A stretch of 64,000 nucleotides of DNA from Flavobacteriales bacterium UBA952 (GCA_002293185.1 DBCS01000007.1:143939-207938), one strand, 5' to 3'. Positions 17,698 through 26,256 are shown, numbered from the stretch's first letter. Made by a program: numbers and translations. Notes: generated by a model not told the origin, from the sequence alone.

Positions 17698-19542
17698 ATG
17701 TGTGGAATCGTTGCCTATATTGGTAAAAACGAGGCTTATCCGGTCGTGATCAAAGGCCTCAAAAGATTAGAATACCGCGGCTATGACAGCGCCGGCGTAG
17801 CTTTATTAGACAACGGAGACTTAAATGTATACAAGCGTATGGGCAAGGTGCAAAATCTCGAAGATTTTGCTGCAACTCAAAACCGAAAGGGCCATGCAGG
17901 AATCGGCCATACACGTTGGGCCACACACGGAGAACCTTCCAATGTCAATTCCCACCCACACACCTCAATGGATGGTAAAATTGCGCTCATCCATAACGGC
18001 ATCATTGAAAACTACGATATCCTCAAGAAAGAATTGATCAAGAACGGCTATACCTTCAAGAGTGAAACAGACACTGAGGTTGTGGTTCATTTGGTAGACT
18101 ACATTCAAAAGAAAGAGAACGTATGGTTTGGAGAAGCGCTTCGTTTGGCACTCAACCACGTTGTTGGCGCTTATGCCATCGTTGCCATTTCTTCTGACTA
18201 TCCGAACCGTCTGGTTGCGGCCCGTAAGAGTAGCCCATTGGTAGTCGGTATTGGTTCAGACGGCGCTTATTATTGTGCTTCTGATGCTACACCAATTGTT
18301 GAGTATACCAAAAAAGTTGTTTACCTTAACGACGAAGAAGTTGCAGTGATTGACCTCGAAGAAGGTCTTAAACTTTACGATATCGCCGATCAGCAAAAAA
18401 CGCCATTTTTTCAGGAGCTAGAGCTAGAACTTGAAGCCTTAGAAAAAGGAGGATACGAGCACTTCATGCTCAAAGAAATTCACGAACAACCCCGTTCTAT
18501 TTTAGATTGTTTTAGAGGGCGCTTGAATTCCGAAGAAGCATGGGTAGCACTCGGTGGTATCCGTGAATACGAGCAAAAAATGATTTCGGCCAACCGCCTC
18601 ATTATTGTGGCTTGTGGCACCTCTTGGCACGCTGGTTTAGTGGGCGAATACCTCATCGAAGACCTCGCCCGTATTAACGTAGAAGTTGAATACGCAAGCG
18701 AGTTTCGTTACCGCAACCCCATTCTGAGTGAGAACGACGTCGTAATCGCCATTTCGCAATCTGGCGAGACCGCAGATACACTTGCTGCCCTAGAATTAGC
18801 CAAATCAAAAGGCGCAACTATCCTAGGAATCTGCAACGTTGTGGGCTCTTCAATTGCACGTATCACCGACGCAGGTTCTTACACACACGCTGGCCCAGAG
18901 ATCGGTGTGGCTTCTACCAAAGCATTTACCGCCCAAGTTACAGTCCTCACACTCATGGCCCTTTCATTGGCTCAAAAGAAAGGCACAATTTCAGAATCCA
19001 AATTCCGTCAGCTATTGGCAGAACTCGAGGCCATTCCAGAAAAAGTAAAACGCGTTCTTGAAGCTGACCCAGATATTGAAAAAATTGCTGCTATCTACAA
19101 AGATGCTGCCAATGCGCTTTATCTTGGCCGTGGTAGCTCTTTCCCAGTTGCCCTTGAAGGCGCGCTCAAGCTCAAAGAAATTTCTTATATCCATGCGGAA
19201 GGCTATCCAGCGGCAGAAATGAAACACGGCCCAATTGCTTTGATTGACGAAAACATGCCAATTATTGTGATTGCTACCCAAGGCACCTCTTATGAAAAAG
19301 TGGTTTCCAATATCCAAGAGGTCAAAGCCCGCAAAGGAAAAGTAATTGCTATAGTCACTGAAGGCGACGAACAAGTCCGCAACATGGCTGACCACGTTAT
19401 TGAAATTCCTGAAGTAGACGAATTCTTAGTGCCGCTTGTCGCGACAATCCCGCTCCAACTCCTATCTTACCACATTGCCGTCATGCGTGGTTGCAACGTC
19501 GACCAACCAAGAAATTTGGCGAAGTCAGTTACGGTGGAGTAG
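17698..19542 (+). CDS. glmS: glutamine--fructose-6-phosphate aminotransferase (isomerizing)
   Basis: This 614-residue cytosolic enzyme makes glucosamine 6-phosphate from fructose 6-phosphate and glutamine, the first step towards UDP-GlcNAc for peptidoglycan and LPS. The N-terminal class II amidotransferase domain starts MCGIVAYIG, with the catalytic Cys2, and contains GYDSAGVALL and GIGHTRWATHG. Two SIS sugar-isomerase domains follow, seen in ACGTSWHAGLVGEY, ISQSGETADTLAAL and AEGYPAAEMKHGPIALI. The C-terminus ends QPRNLAKSVTVE, as is typical. I see no glmS ribozyme upstream: the gap is only 2 bases. Confidence 0.98.
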   Translation: MCGIVAYIGKNEAYPVVIKGLKRLEYRGYDSAGVALLDNGDLNVYKRMGKVQNLEDFAATQNRKGHAGIGHTRWATHGEPSNVNSHPHTSMDGKIALIHNGIIENYDILKKELIKNGYTFKSETDTEVVVHLVDYIQKKENVWFGEALRLALNHVVGAYAIVAISSDYPNRLVAARKSSPLVVGIGSDGAYYCASDATPIVEYTKKVVYLNDEEVAVIDLEEGLKLYDIADQQKTPFFQELELELEALEKGGYEHFMLKEIHEQPRSILDCFRGRLNSEEAWVALGGIREYEQKMISANRLIIVACGTSWHAGLVGEYLIEDLARINVEVEYASEFRYRNPILSENDVVIAISQSGETADTLAALELAKSKGATILGICNVVGSSIARITDAGSYTHAGPEIGVASTKAFTAQVTVLTLMALSLAQKKGTISESKFRQLLAELEAIPEKVKRVLEADPDIEKIAAIYKDAANALYLGRGSSFPVALEGALKLKEISYIHAEGYPAAEMKHGPIALIDENMPIIVIATQGTSYEKVVSNIQEVKARKGKVIAIVTEGDEQVRNMADHVIEIPEVDEFLVPLVATIPLQLLSYHIAVMRGCNVDQPRNLAKSVTVE

Positions 19543-19558
19543 GTTTATTTGAAGCGAT

Positions 19559-19792
19559 TCAAATAGTTTCCAAAATACGAGCTAATTCCCAATCTTTATC
19601 GGTAACGATATTCCCTGCATCGTGGGTGCTCAATTGTACCTCTACCGTGTTGTACATGTTGGTCCATTTCGGATGATGGTTCAGTTTTTCTACCTCAGCA
19701 CTAGCCTTCTGCATCCAATGCATAGCATCCAAAAAGGTCGAAAAGACAAACGTTTTGTGTAGTGCGTTGTGTTGCTCAGTCCAATGGTTCAT
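19559..19792 (-). CDS. pterin-4a-carbinolamine dehydratase
   Basis: At 77 residues this is a small cytosolic dehydratase that regenerates dihydrobiopterin-type cofactors by removing water from 4a-hydroxytetrahydropterin. The family core is clear: VEKLNHHPKWTNMYNTVEVQL followed by THDAG and TDKDWELA, holding the catalytic histidines (HH and the later H). No aromatic amino acid hydroxylase lies in the window. The 3' end faces glmS with 16 bases between stops. A near-consensus -7 box (TACATTTA) lies a few bases upstream of the ATG. Confidence 0.92.
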   Translation of the reverse strand: MNHWTEQHNALHKTFVFSTFLDAMHWMQKASAEVEKLNHHPKWTNMYNTVEVQLSTHDAGNIVTDKDWELARILETI

Positions 19793-19836
19793 GATCTAAA
19801 TGTATTTAATTGGTTCGTTTTTGATGGAACGGAAGC

Positions 19837-20475
19837 TCAGTAGCTTCTTCCATAGACGTAAACGCCGACACCAGCCGACATCAGTTCAATCATGTCATCT
19901 GTAATGGCTTCTGGTATGGCAAGGCAACCAAGGCTTCGGCCTAGTTTACCGTGTTGTTTGAGATAAGACTCATTGGCATAGGCCGCTCTATGAATGACGA
20001 TATCTCGCATCCGGACGTTCGAGTTTTTTCTTGGATCTAAACCGTCAAGTCTAACGGAAAGATCGTGATCGCCGCAGTAAGTTTCGGAGGTATGATACAA
20101 GCCCAAACTCGACTGAAAACTTCCTTCGATATTTGAAAATTTTCTCGGATAAATATCCCCGGAATTTAAGCCATGAGCGACAAACGTTTTTAATAGGAGT
20201 CGTTTTTGTGTTAAATCAAAAAAGTAAAAACGTTTTTTTGTGGATGCCTGGCTGTAGTCTACGATAATCAGTTTGTCTTTGCATACGGTGCTGTCTTGGG
20301 CAAGGAGCTGTTGCACACCTAGTTTAAATATGGTATAGCTCAGGCTTCGGTCTCGCTGCATGCTTTGCAGGTAGATTTCTTTAATTGCTTGCTCAGTCAA
20401 CGATGTTTTTTGTGCAATAAGATGGTTATAGCAAAAGCTAATAAAAAACGAAAAGTAGATAAGCTTAGCGCGCAT
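19837..20475 (-). CDS. secreted murein L,D-transpeptidase-like (YkuD-type) protein
   Basis: The 212-residue protein has a probable signal peptide (residues 1-21, ending HLIAQ). The C-terminal half holds the catalytic layout of YkuD-type L,D-transpeptidases: KTFVAHGLNSG near 97-106, IVIHRAAYANES with His162, and GRSLGCLAIPEA with Cys184 as the candidate nucleophile. It matches the Bacteroidota branch often annotated as 'murein L,D-transpeptidase catalytic domain family'. It would cross-link or edit peptidoglycan in the periplasm. No peptidoglycan-binding domain is present, so the exact reaction is inferred. A near-consensus -7 box (TACCTTTA) lies about 22 bases upstream. Confidence 0.85.
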   Translation of the reverse strand: MRAKLIYFSFFISFCYNHLIAQKTSLTEQAIKEIYLQSMQRDRSLSYTIFKLGVQQLLAQDSTVCKDKLIIVDYSQASTKKRFYFFDLTQKRLLLKTFVAHGLNSGDIYPRKFSNIEGSFQSSLGLYHTSETYCGDHDLSVRLDGLDPRKNSNVRMRDIVIHRAAYANESYLKQHGKLGRSLGCLAIPEAITDDMIELMSAGVGVYVYGRSY

Positions 20476-20507
20476 TTGTTAAGAGGAGATAGTTGGTTAA
20501 AGGTACT

Positions 20508-20538
20508 AAAAAACAAAAAGGCGCCCAAAAGGCGCCTT
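20508..20538 (-). terminator. Rho-independent terminator of the peroxiredoxin gene
   Basis: An 8-bp perfect stem (AAGGCGCC/GGCGCCTT, 20518-20525 and 20531-20538) with a 5-base loop is followed on the minus strand by TTTTTGTTTTTT. It starts about 20 bases after the peroxiredoxin stop. Confidence 0.85.
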
Positions 20539-20559
20539 CAACAGTATAAGTAGCTAAGA

Positions 20560-21207
20560 TCAAAGTGTTTTGGTAGCTAAGTAAAAATCGATACGATCAA
20601 TGGTTTGATCAGCCATTCGCTCGTTCATTTCATCGAGTGTTTTAGGCGGCGGAACGATTACTTTGTCCCCTTTTCTCCAGTTGAGCGGTATGGCTACCTT
20701 GTATTCATCTGAAACTTGAAGTGCTTCGAGCACTCTGATTATCTCGTCCATATTGCGCCCAACGTTCAATGGATAGTACATGATGAGACGCACTTTTTTA
20801 CTTGGATCAATGAAGAATACTGCGCGAACAGCTGCAGTTTCACTTTCGTTAGGCTGCAGCATACCGTATAATTTACTGACCTTCATGTCGATATCAGCAA
20901 TAATCGGAAAGTCAAAATAAACATTGGTTTTTTCTCTGACATTATTGACCCAAGCTAAGTGAGAGTGTATACTGTCGATACTTAAACCAAGTAATTCGGT
21001 GTTCAGGGCATCAAAAGTATCTTTGTTCAGGGCAAAACCAGTCATTTCAGTGGTACAAACGGGTGTAAAGTCTGCTGGGTGAGAGAATAAGATAGTCCAT
21101 TTTCCTGGAGCAAAATCAGAAAATTTGATTTTACCTTTTGTAGTGACTGCTTCAAAGTCAGGAGCGATATCGCCTATACGAAGCATTTGGGCTGTTTGTG
21201 TTTCCAT
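20560..21207 (-). CDS. 1-Cys peroxiredoxin (Prx6 subfamily)
   Basis: This 215-residue cytosolic peroxidase reduces hydrogen peroxide and organic peroxides. The peroxidatic site is SHPADFTPVCTTEM, with Cys51. There is no other cysteine in the whole chain, so it is a true 1-Cys enzyme that needs an external thiol for recycling. The long C-terminal extension (VAIPLNWRKGDKVIVPPP) is typical of the Prx6 branch. The bacilliredoxin at 7.4 kb is one possible reductant, but that is only a guess. A perfect dyad lies 56 bases upstream of the ATG and a strong terminator follows the gene. Confidence 0.93.
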   Translation of the reverse strand: METQTAQMLRIGDIAPDFEAVTTKGKIKFSDFAPGKWTILFSHPADFTPVCTTEMTGFALNKDTFDALNTELLGLSIDSIHSHLAWVNNVREKTNVYFDFPIIADIDMKVSKLYGMLQPNESETAAVRAVFFIDPSKKVRLIMYYPLNVGRNMDEIIRVLEALQVSDEYKVAIPLNWRKGDKVIVPPPKTLDEMNERMADQTIDRIDFYLATKTL

Positions 21208-21263
21208 TGATATAGATTTAAATTATTAATACTGCAAAGCAATAGACAAAATCTATATTTTGG

Positions 21264-21279
21264 TGTAACACACGTTACA
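21264..21279. promoter_or_regulatory. perfect 6-4-6 dyad upstream of the peroxiredoxin gene
   Basis: TGTAAC and GTTACA form a perfect inverted repeat around a 4-base spacer. It lies in the 88-base gap between the phytase stop and the peroxiredoxin start. No U-run directly follows it on either strand, so an operator is more likely than a terminator. The size and spacing resemble sites of Crp/Fnr-type regulators, but the cognate protein is unknown. Confidence 0.5.
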
Positions 21280-21295
21280 GAGGGTTTTTTATAAG

Positions 21296-22366
21296 TTATT
21301 TTTTCTTGATGATTCTTTCTAGATCATTCCACTCATAGAAGTGAAATACCTTAGGTTCGCTCATCGCGACAAAAAGACCAGTTTTAAAATGATGATTTAA
21401 GCGTAATGGAGTAACATCATTACCATCACTACCTACTGTTTGTAGAGGAACTCGGCATATGAGTTTATGTTTGTGCGCATTATTTACTGCGCCTTCTCTT
21501 GGATATACATTGAATGTGTTTCGTTGTTGGTCAGAAATAAGAATGTATCCAGTTTTTTCATCTTTATTATAGATACTGATACCCTCGTTGTCTTCTGTGA
21601 AATCTTTCGTACCAAAAAGTGCCAATTCTTCATTTCCTTTAGACGGATTTGCGTGGTATTTTCTTATTCCAAATGTTTCGTCACTGTAATAAATAAATCC
21701 TAGTTCATTGTCAACAGCAATTGCTTCAATTTCTTTTTGACCACTAAATTGACCAAATTTCCTAACTAACCTAGCTTTTACAGTTTTACTTTCTTGATCT
21801 CCATATAGTTCATATTGCCAAAGATAAGTTCCATCTGTGGGGCCATATTTTCGTCCAGGTATCACATAAATTTTGTTGGTTTGCTTATCATGGTATGCAG
21901 CTATACCCATTAAATCTCTATAATCCTTTTCGTTTTCTCCGATATAAACAGCAATTCCACCTCCATCGATTTCTTTTAGATCAGGCAAAGAGAATATTCT
22001 TATTTTACCAGTTAGCCGCTCACTTACAATAGCGATATCGAAGATTCCAAAAGGCGTTTGTAGGCCATAAGCTACATCGACATTATTTGGACGTTTTAAA
22101 CCTCCAACAACTTTGTTTTGAATAATTTTCCCTTCAAGGTTATATACATACAAAGCTCCGTCTTCATCCTTATCTGTACCTAAAATAAGACTAAGCGCAG
22201 GATTTGTAGGATGAATCCAAATTGCCGGGTCATCGGTGTCGTGCTTTGTTGCTTCCGTTATGTATTTCGGTTTAATTGTATTTATTTGCTGATCAGTTTT
22301 AGTTGTATTTTCCTCACAACCAATAAGAATCAGAATACATGTAAAACACCAAAATGTAATTTTCAT
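21296..22366 (-). CDS. beta-propeller phytase lipoprotein (3-phytase)
   Basis: This 356-residue protein has a lipoprotein signal with lipobox LILIGC near residues 12-17. The mature part matches calcium-dependent beta-propeller phytases: DTDDPAIWIHPTNP near residues 43-56, LGTDKDEDGALYVYNLEG, GLKRPNNVDV, FGIFDIAIVSER and YYSDETFGIRKY. Acidic residues in these blades bind the calcium ions needed for activity in the family. It should release phosphate from inositol hexakisphosphate at the cell surface or in the periplasm. It is the last gene of a unit with a TonB-dependent receptor and an acidic lipoprotein, and its ATG overlaps the preceding stop by one base. Sampled lines are about 33% GC. Confidence 0.93.
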   Translation of the reverse strand: MKITFWCFTCILILIGCEENTTKTDQQINTIKPKYITEATKHDTDDPAIWIHPTNPALSLILGTDKDEDGALYVYNLEGKIIQNKVVGGLKRPNNVDVAYGLQTPFGIFDIAIVSERLTGKIRIFSLPDLKEIDGGGIAVYIGENEKDYRDLMGIAAYHDKQTNKIYVIPGRKYGPTDGTYLWQYELYGDQESKTVKARLVRKFGQFSGQKEIEAIAVDNELGFIYYSDETFGIRKYHANPSKGNEELALFGTKDFTEDNEGISIYNKDEKTGYILISDQQRNTFNVYPREGAVNNAHKHKLICRVPLQTVGSDGNDVTPLRLNHHFKTGLFVAMSEPKVFHFYEWNDLERIIKKK

Positions 22367-23385
22367 TATTTTGTTAGATCAAATACGTATTCAATTACAT
22401 TACCATCATTTTCAAAAGTAAAAGTAATTGACAGGTTAGATGCATTTATATTAAATATTGCTGAAACTTCGTATTCCTCTATTTTACCGCTCGGCTCTTC
22501 GATCTCGGTAATCAATAGCATTTCACCGATTAAAGCATCTGTAAGTTCATCAAGCTCAAATTCAATTTCTATTTCCTTATTTAACTCCTCACTTGTGCCA
22601 CATTCTGTAATGATTTCTGTTTCGACCAAAACAATTTTAACCTTAACCTCATCCAACTCCACTTCAAATTCAATTTCATCGATATCGGAAGCCGTTAAGC
22701 CAGAAAGATCTTCATTGAAATTTCCAAACAAGGTTAAAAAATTAGCTAAAGACGGATCATTCTGGTCATAGGTCCATTTGCCATAAATGGCTTCGTCATC
22801 TAGTATTTTAACCTCCCAAGTTTGATCCTTGACATATTTTACAGTTGTTCCCGCACCATTTCCTTCAAGGTTATTGATAGAAACACTAAAACCACGGTCA
22901 TTATCAATTACATCATTTTCAAATACAGCGGGGTCTATCTCTAAAACAAAAATAACTTCAGTTTGTCCGGCAGGAATATCAAAAGAGATGGTTTGATTGG
23001 TAAAATCTATCGTTGGATTCAAATCAATGTTTAAATCATCACTCGTAGTACAATCGTCAATTTCATAAAATGCGCCCACACCAGTAATTAAACTGGCATA
23101 ATTAGAGAAACCAATTTCATCTGTCAATTGCGCAGTAACTCTTAAATTAGATGGATGCCCATATTGCTGTCCTTCTAAAGAGTTACCGGTTGTATCATAT
23201 TGATCTACAAATGTAAAAGCGAGTTCTATCTTGTCTTCATCTTCTAATACACCACTTTCAGACTCATCTAAAATGAGTTGCAGCGGTCTTTGATTAATAT
23301 CGATGGGCAGTGTAATATCCTTATCCTTTTTGGAACAGGCTGAGGTGATAGCAATAAGTAATACTAAATATAGTTGCGATTTCAT
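22366..23385 (-). CDS. acidic lipoprotein of the phytase locus, Calx-beta-like N-terminal part
   Basis: I do not recognise this 339-residue protein as a named family. It starts at the ATG 23383-23385, giving a clean lipoprotein signal with lipobox ITSAC (Cys near residue 17); a longer reading would run into the upstream receptor gene. Residues about 30-195 look like one or two Calx-beta-type beta-sandwiches: LDESESGVLEDEDKIEL, then FDIPAGQTEVIFVLEID, then VKILDDE. From about 195 (YGKWTYDQ) a very acidic beta-rich domain follows, with runs such as DEIEFEVELDEVKVKI. Calx-beta domains often bind calcium, which the phytase also needs. It sits between the receptor and phytase genes and probably forms a surface partner of one of them. 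Confidence 0.75.
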   Translation of the reverse strand: MKSQLYLVLLIAITSACSKKDKDITLPIDINQRPLQLILDESESGVLEDEDKIELAFTFVDQYDTTGNSLEGQQYGHPSNLRVTAQLTDEIGFSNYASLITGVGAFYEIDDCTTSDDLNIDLNPTIDFTNQTISFDIPAGQTEVIFVLEIDPAVFENDVIDNDRGFSVSINNLEGNGAGTTVKYVKDQTWEVKILDDEAIYGKWTYDQNDPSLANFLTLFGNFNEDLSGLTASDIDEIEFEVELDEVKVKIVLVETEIITECGTSEELNKEIEIEFELDELTDALIGEMLLITEIEEPSGKIEEYEVSAIFNINASNLSITFTFENDGNVIEYVFDLTK

Positions 23386-23395
23386 AAATAAGCTT

Positions 23396-26110
23396 TTAAA
23401 ATTTGAATTTGATACCTGCTCTAGACCACCAGCTGTAGAATTCACGCTGTGTAACTCGCGTTTGGTCACCCATAAAGGTTTCATAAGGTTGATTGGTAAG
23501 ATTTAAACCCTCGACAAAAACACGAAAGTGCTTATTAATTGTATATGAAGCAGTTAAGTCTAATTGTAGTCTTGCTTTTACATATAAGTCATTTTCTGCG
23601 ATGTCTCCAACTTCATCTAAATATTCACCATTGTAATTCACTGCAATTCTCATTGAAAACTTCTGTTTATCGTATGCAAGTGCAATATTACCCATATGGG
23701 TTGTGCTTCCTGGTAGGGTTATGGTTTCTTGTAAATCTGGGTTGTCTTCATCAGCTAATCTAGATTGTAGTATGGCTTGAGATTTGGTATATGTGTAGTT
23801 GAAGTTCAAGCTGGTCGCTTTCAAGAATCCTGGTAGAAAATCCAACTTGCGTTGGAAATTTAATTCCATTCCAAACAATTGAGCATTGTCGCCATTTTGT
23901 GCTTGTCTTACCAAAATGCCAGTCGCAATTGGGTTTGGTGTATTTAGTGGATACTGGCTATTAAAAATAGATCTTGTGTAGATAAAATCAGTTAGAGATT
24001 TATAGAAAAGACCTCCACTAATGACGCCGACATTTCCAAAATAGTGTTCTCCTAAGAGATCGTAATTAATAGATTTTACAGGTTTTAAATTAGGGTTACC
24101 AACACTTGCTTCGTTGGCTTCCAAGTTGGCTTCTTGTGAGGGTACAATTTGACTGAAATTGGGCCTTGAGTAACTAGTAGATACCGCTGCCCTTAAATTT
24201 GAATTGGCATTTAATGCATATTTTAAGTTGAGAGAAGGCAACAAGAAACCATAAGAGACCTCCCCAGTTACTGGTCTGATTTCTTGTAGGTCTCCATTTG
24301 GCGCAATGACAACATCTCTCGAGTTGTACACACCCGTTGTATGTTCGTAGCGAACGCCGGTGATTACGGTCATCTTTCCAAATTGCTCGCGTGCCATAAG
24401 GTAACCTGCATAAACGGCTTCCTTAGCATCAAACGCTTCAACAGCCTCATCGATCAGTTTATCTTCAATATTGAGTTCGAATTGTTCCGGATTACTATTG
24501 TAGAATGATACCAAAGAATTTAAGTTGAGGGGGTTCCCCATTTGATAAGCGTTACCAAAAAATGACTGATCCCAGAGACCTCCTTCGAATTCATTGAGCG
24601 TTGGTAGGTCTGCCAAAGCTTCAAATTTGTTGTTTTCAATCACTAAATCTTTACTTTTCATTCGGATTTTAGCTCCAGTTTTAATTGTACCCTGGTATTT
24701 TCCTGTATGAAATGGAACGGATAAATTAATTCGAGCAGCGATATTTTGGTCTTTAGTATAGGTGGAGCCCATTTCGAGTTCATCAAATTCATAAGCGGAG
24801 TTATCCAAATAATCTGTATTACTGATCACCGGTAAGTTGTAGTCTGAATTATCTATTGAATAATCAAAAGCGCCAATAAATACTGCTTCGTGGTCATAAG
24901 GAGTATCTTGATAACCCAATGAATATTGTAAGTCATAGTCAATGCTAAATTTTTTAAAATTGTTTTTACCTCCAAGATTTATTGTATTTACACTTTGTGC
25001 TTCAAAACGATCTTTTGTCAATCTTTCGATTTCGCCATCTTCAGGCAGGAAGACATAACGTCTTCTCCATTCACGATCCGTGAATTCAGTTGACAAGCCT
25101 TTTAAATAAATCGAGTGCTTGTCGTTGAATCTATAATCGAAAGTGGCACTCAAACCGCGGCGTGTTCTTGTTAATTCGTAGTCGCGTAGCTCGAATTCAT
25201 TATCGAGTATGTTATTTTCAAGGTTATCTGAACCTAAATCATTGTGGTAATAAGACGCGTTTAATAAAATGCCAAGTTTGTCATTCAAAAATCGTTTGTC
25301 AAATTGCAAAGAACCTTGAAGGTTTGGCTTGTTCATTAAAGCATTGTATCCACCAACTATGGAGCCCGACAGATTAGTTTGAGAAGACTCAGCAACTCTA
25401 GTTACAAGATTGATACTGCCTCCTACGGCATCACCGTCTAGATCAGGAGTAAGCGTCTTATACACTTCCATGCTTGCAAGTTGATCAGCAGGAATGGCGT
25501 CGAGTGCAACAAATCGAACATCTGCTTCAGGTGAAGGTATTTGTTCACCATTTACCGACACGTTCGTAAATTGAGGGGCAAGACCTCTCACAAAAACATA
25601 ACGCCCTTCTCCTTGATCTCTTGCAATATTGACGCCTGAAACACGCTGAAGAGCTTCGGCTGCATTTGGGTCAGGAAATCTTCCAATTTGATCGGCAGCT
25701 ACAATATTTACGATATTATCTGAGTTCTTTTGTTGATTGAGTGCTTTAGCTTGCCCTTGTAGCAACCCTGTTACAGTCACACCTTTAAGTTCCTGAATGG
25801 GTGTCTCTAATGCAATAATAAGAGGTTTTTGATTGTCACCAAGCGTAATTTTTAAAGTTTGTGCTTCGAAGCCAATGTAGCTTGTTTTGATTGTTATCTG
25901 CTTAGCGTTAGAATACAATAAAAATTCTCCAGATTGATTGGTATTTGTTTGGTAATTTGTTTCAATAATTTGAACAGAGGCGCCTACTAATGGTGCTTTA
26001 CTCTCTGCGTCTAAAACCACACCAGTTAATAGATTTTGCTGTGACCATATTACATTAGTCATTATCAAAGAACCGATAATAATGAATTTGAGGAAATACT
26101 TTTCGAACAT
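23396..26110 (-). CDS. TonB-dependent receptor of the phytase locus
   Basis: This 904-residue outer-membrane receptor starts at the ATG 26108-26110; an upstream TTG would add six residues. A signal peptide ends near NVIWSQ. A carboxypeptidase-like regulatory domain follows (LLTGVVLDAESKAPLVGASV). The plug has FPDPNAAEALQRVSGVNI and the segment GRYVFVRGLAPQFTNVSVNG, which is typical of the larger TonB receptor subfamily first described from Xanthomonas/Caulobacter. The barrel closes with the C-terminal Phe of KFKF. It should import a substrate that uses TonB energy. Its neighbours point to inositol phosphates or their complexes, but that is inference. A hairpin covers its start codon. Confidence 0.92.
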   Translation of the reverse strand: MFEKYFLKFIIIGSLIMTNVIWSQQNLLTGVVLDAESKAPLVGASVQIIETNYQTNTNQSGEFLLYSNAKQITIKTSYIGFEAQTLKITLGDNQKPLIIALETPIQELKGVTVTGLLQGQAKALNQQKNSDNIVNIVAADQIGRFPDPNAAEALQRVSGVNIARDQGEGRYVFVRGLAPQFTNVSVNGEQIPSPEADVRFVALDAIPADQLASMEVYKTLTPDLDGDAVGGSINLVTRVAESSQTNLSGSIVGGYNALMNKPNLQGSLQFDKRFLNDKLGILLNASYYHNDLGSDNLENNILDNEFELRDYELTRTRRGLSATFDYRFNDKHSIYLKGLSTEFTDREWRRRYVFLPEDGEIERLTKDRFEAQSVNTINLGGKNNFKKFSIDYDLQYSLGYQDTPYDHEAVFIGAFDYSIDNSDYNLPVISNTDYLDNSAYEFDELEMGSTYTKDQNIAARINLSVPFHTGKYQGTIKTGAKIRMKSKDLVIENNKFEALADLPTLNEFEGGLWDQSFFGNAYQMGNPLNLNSLVSFYNSNPEQFELNIEDKLIDEAVEAFDAKEAVYAGYLMAREQFGKMTVITGVRYEHTTGVYNSRDVVIAPNGDLQEIRPVTGEVSYGFLLPSLNLKYALNANSNLRAAVSTSYSRPNFSQIVPSQEANLEANEASVGNPNLKPVKSINYDLLGEHYFGNVGVISGGLFYKSLTDFIYTRSIFNSQYPLNTPNPIATGILVRQAQNGDNAQLFGMELNFQRKLDFLPGFLKATSLNFNYTYTKSQAILQSRLADEDNPDLQETITLPGSTTHMGNIALAYDKQKFSMRIAVNYNGEYLDEVGDIAENDLYVKARLQLDLTASYTINKHFRVFVEGLNLTNQPYETFMGDQTRVTQREFYSWWSRAGIKFKF

Positions 26111-26135
26111 AAATTTTGTTTTGAACAAATGTTCG
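26104..26135 (-). promoter_or_regulatory. hairpin enclosing the start codon of the TonB-dependent receptor mRNA
   Basis: In the mRNA sense, CGAACA pairs with UGUUCG and, inside it, UUUGUU pairs with AACAAA around a CAA loop. This gives 12 base pairs with a 5-base bulge. The A of the AUG is in the bulge and the UG is in the stem, so the structure would hide the start codon. Confidence 0.5.
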
Positions 26136-26245
26136 ATTAAAGATTGAAGTTTAAATAGCCGGTGCTAATAATTTGACTAAAGCTTAAAATTCCCTTCACA
26201 TAGATTTATCAATTACATAAAAAAACCATTTATCTCTTCATTTGT

Positions 26246-26253
26246 TACCTTTG
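26246..26253 (+). promoter_or_regulatory. -7 promoter element for dxr
   Basis: The plus strand reads TACCTTTG, a perfect TAnnTTTG match, only 3 bases before the ATG at 26257. The dxr mRNA is probably leaderless. The box also rules out the in-frame TTG start at 26242. Confidence 0.7.
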
Positions 26254-26256
26254 TCT

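Noticed and set aside
19547..19564. ATTTGAA/TTCAAAT stem between glmS and the pterin dehydratase as a terminator
   Set aside because: The stem is short and AT-rich and no T run follows on either strand.
23386..23484. N-terminal extension of the phytase-locus lipoprotein by 33 residues
   Set aside because: It overlaps the TonB receptor C-terminus and would destroy the lipoprotein signal that starts at 23385.
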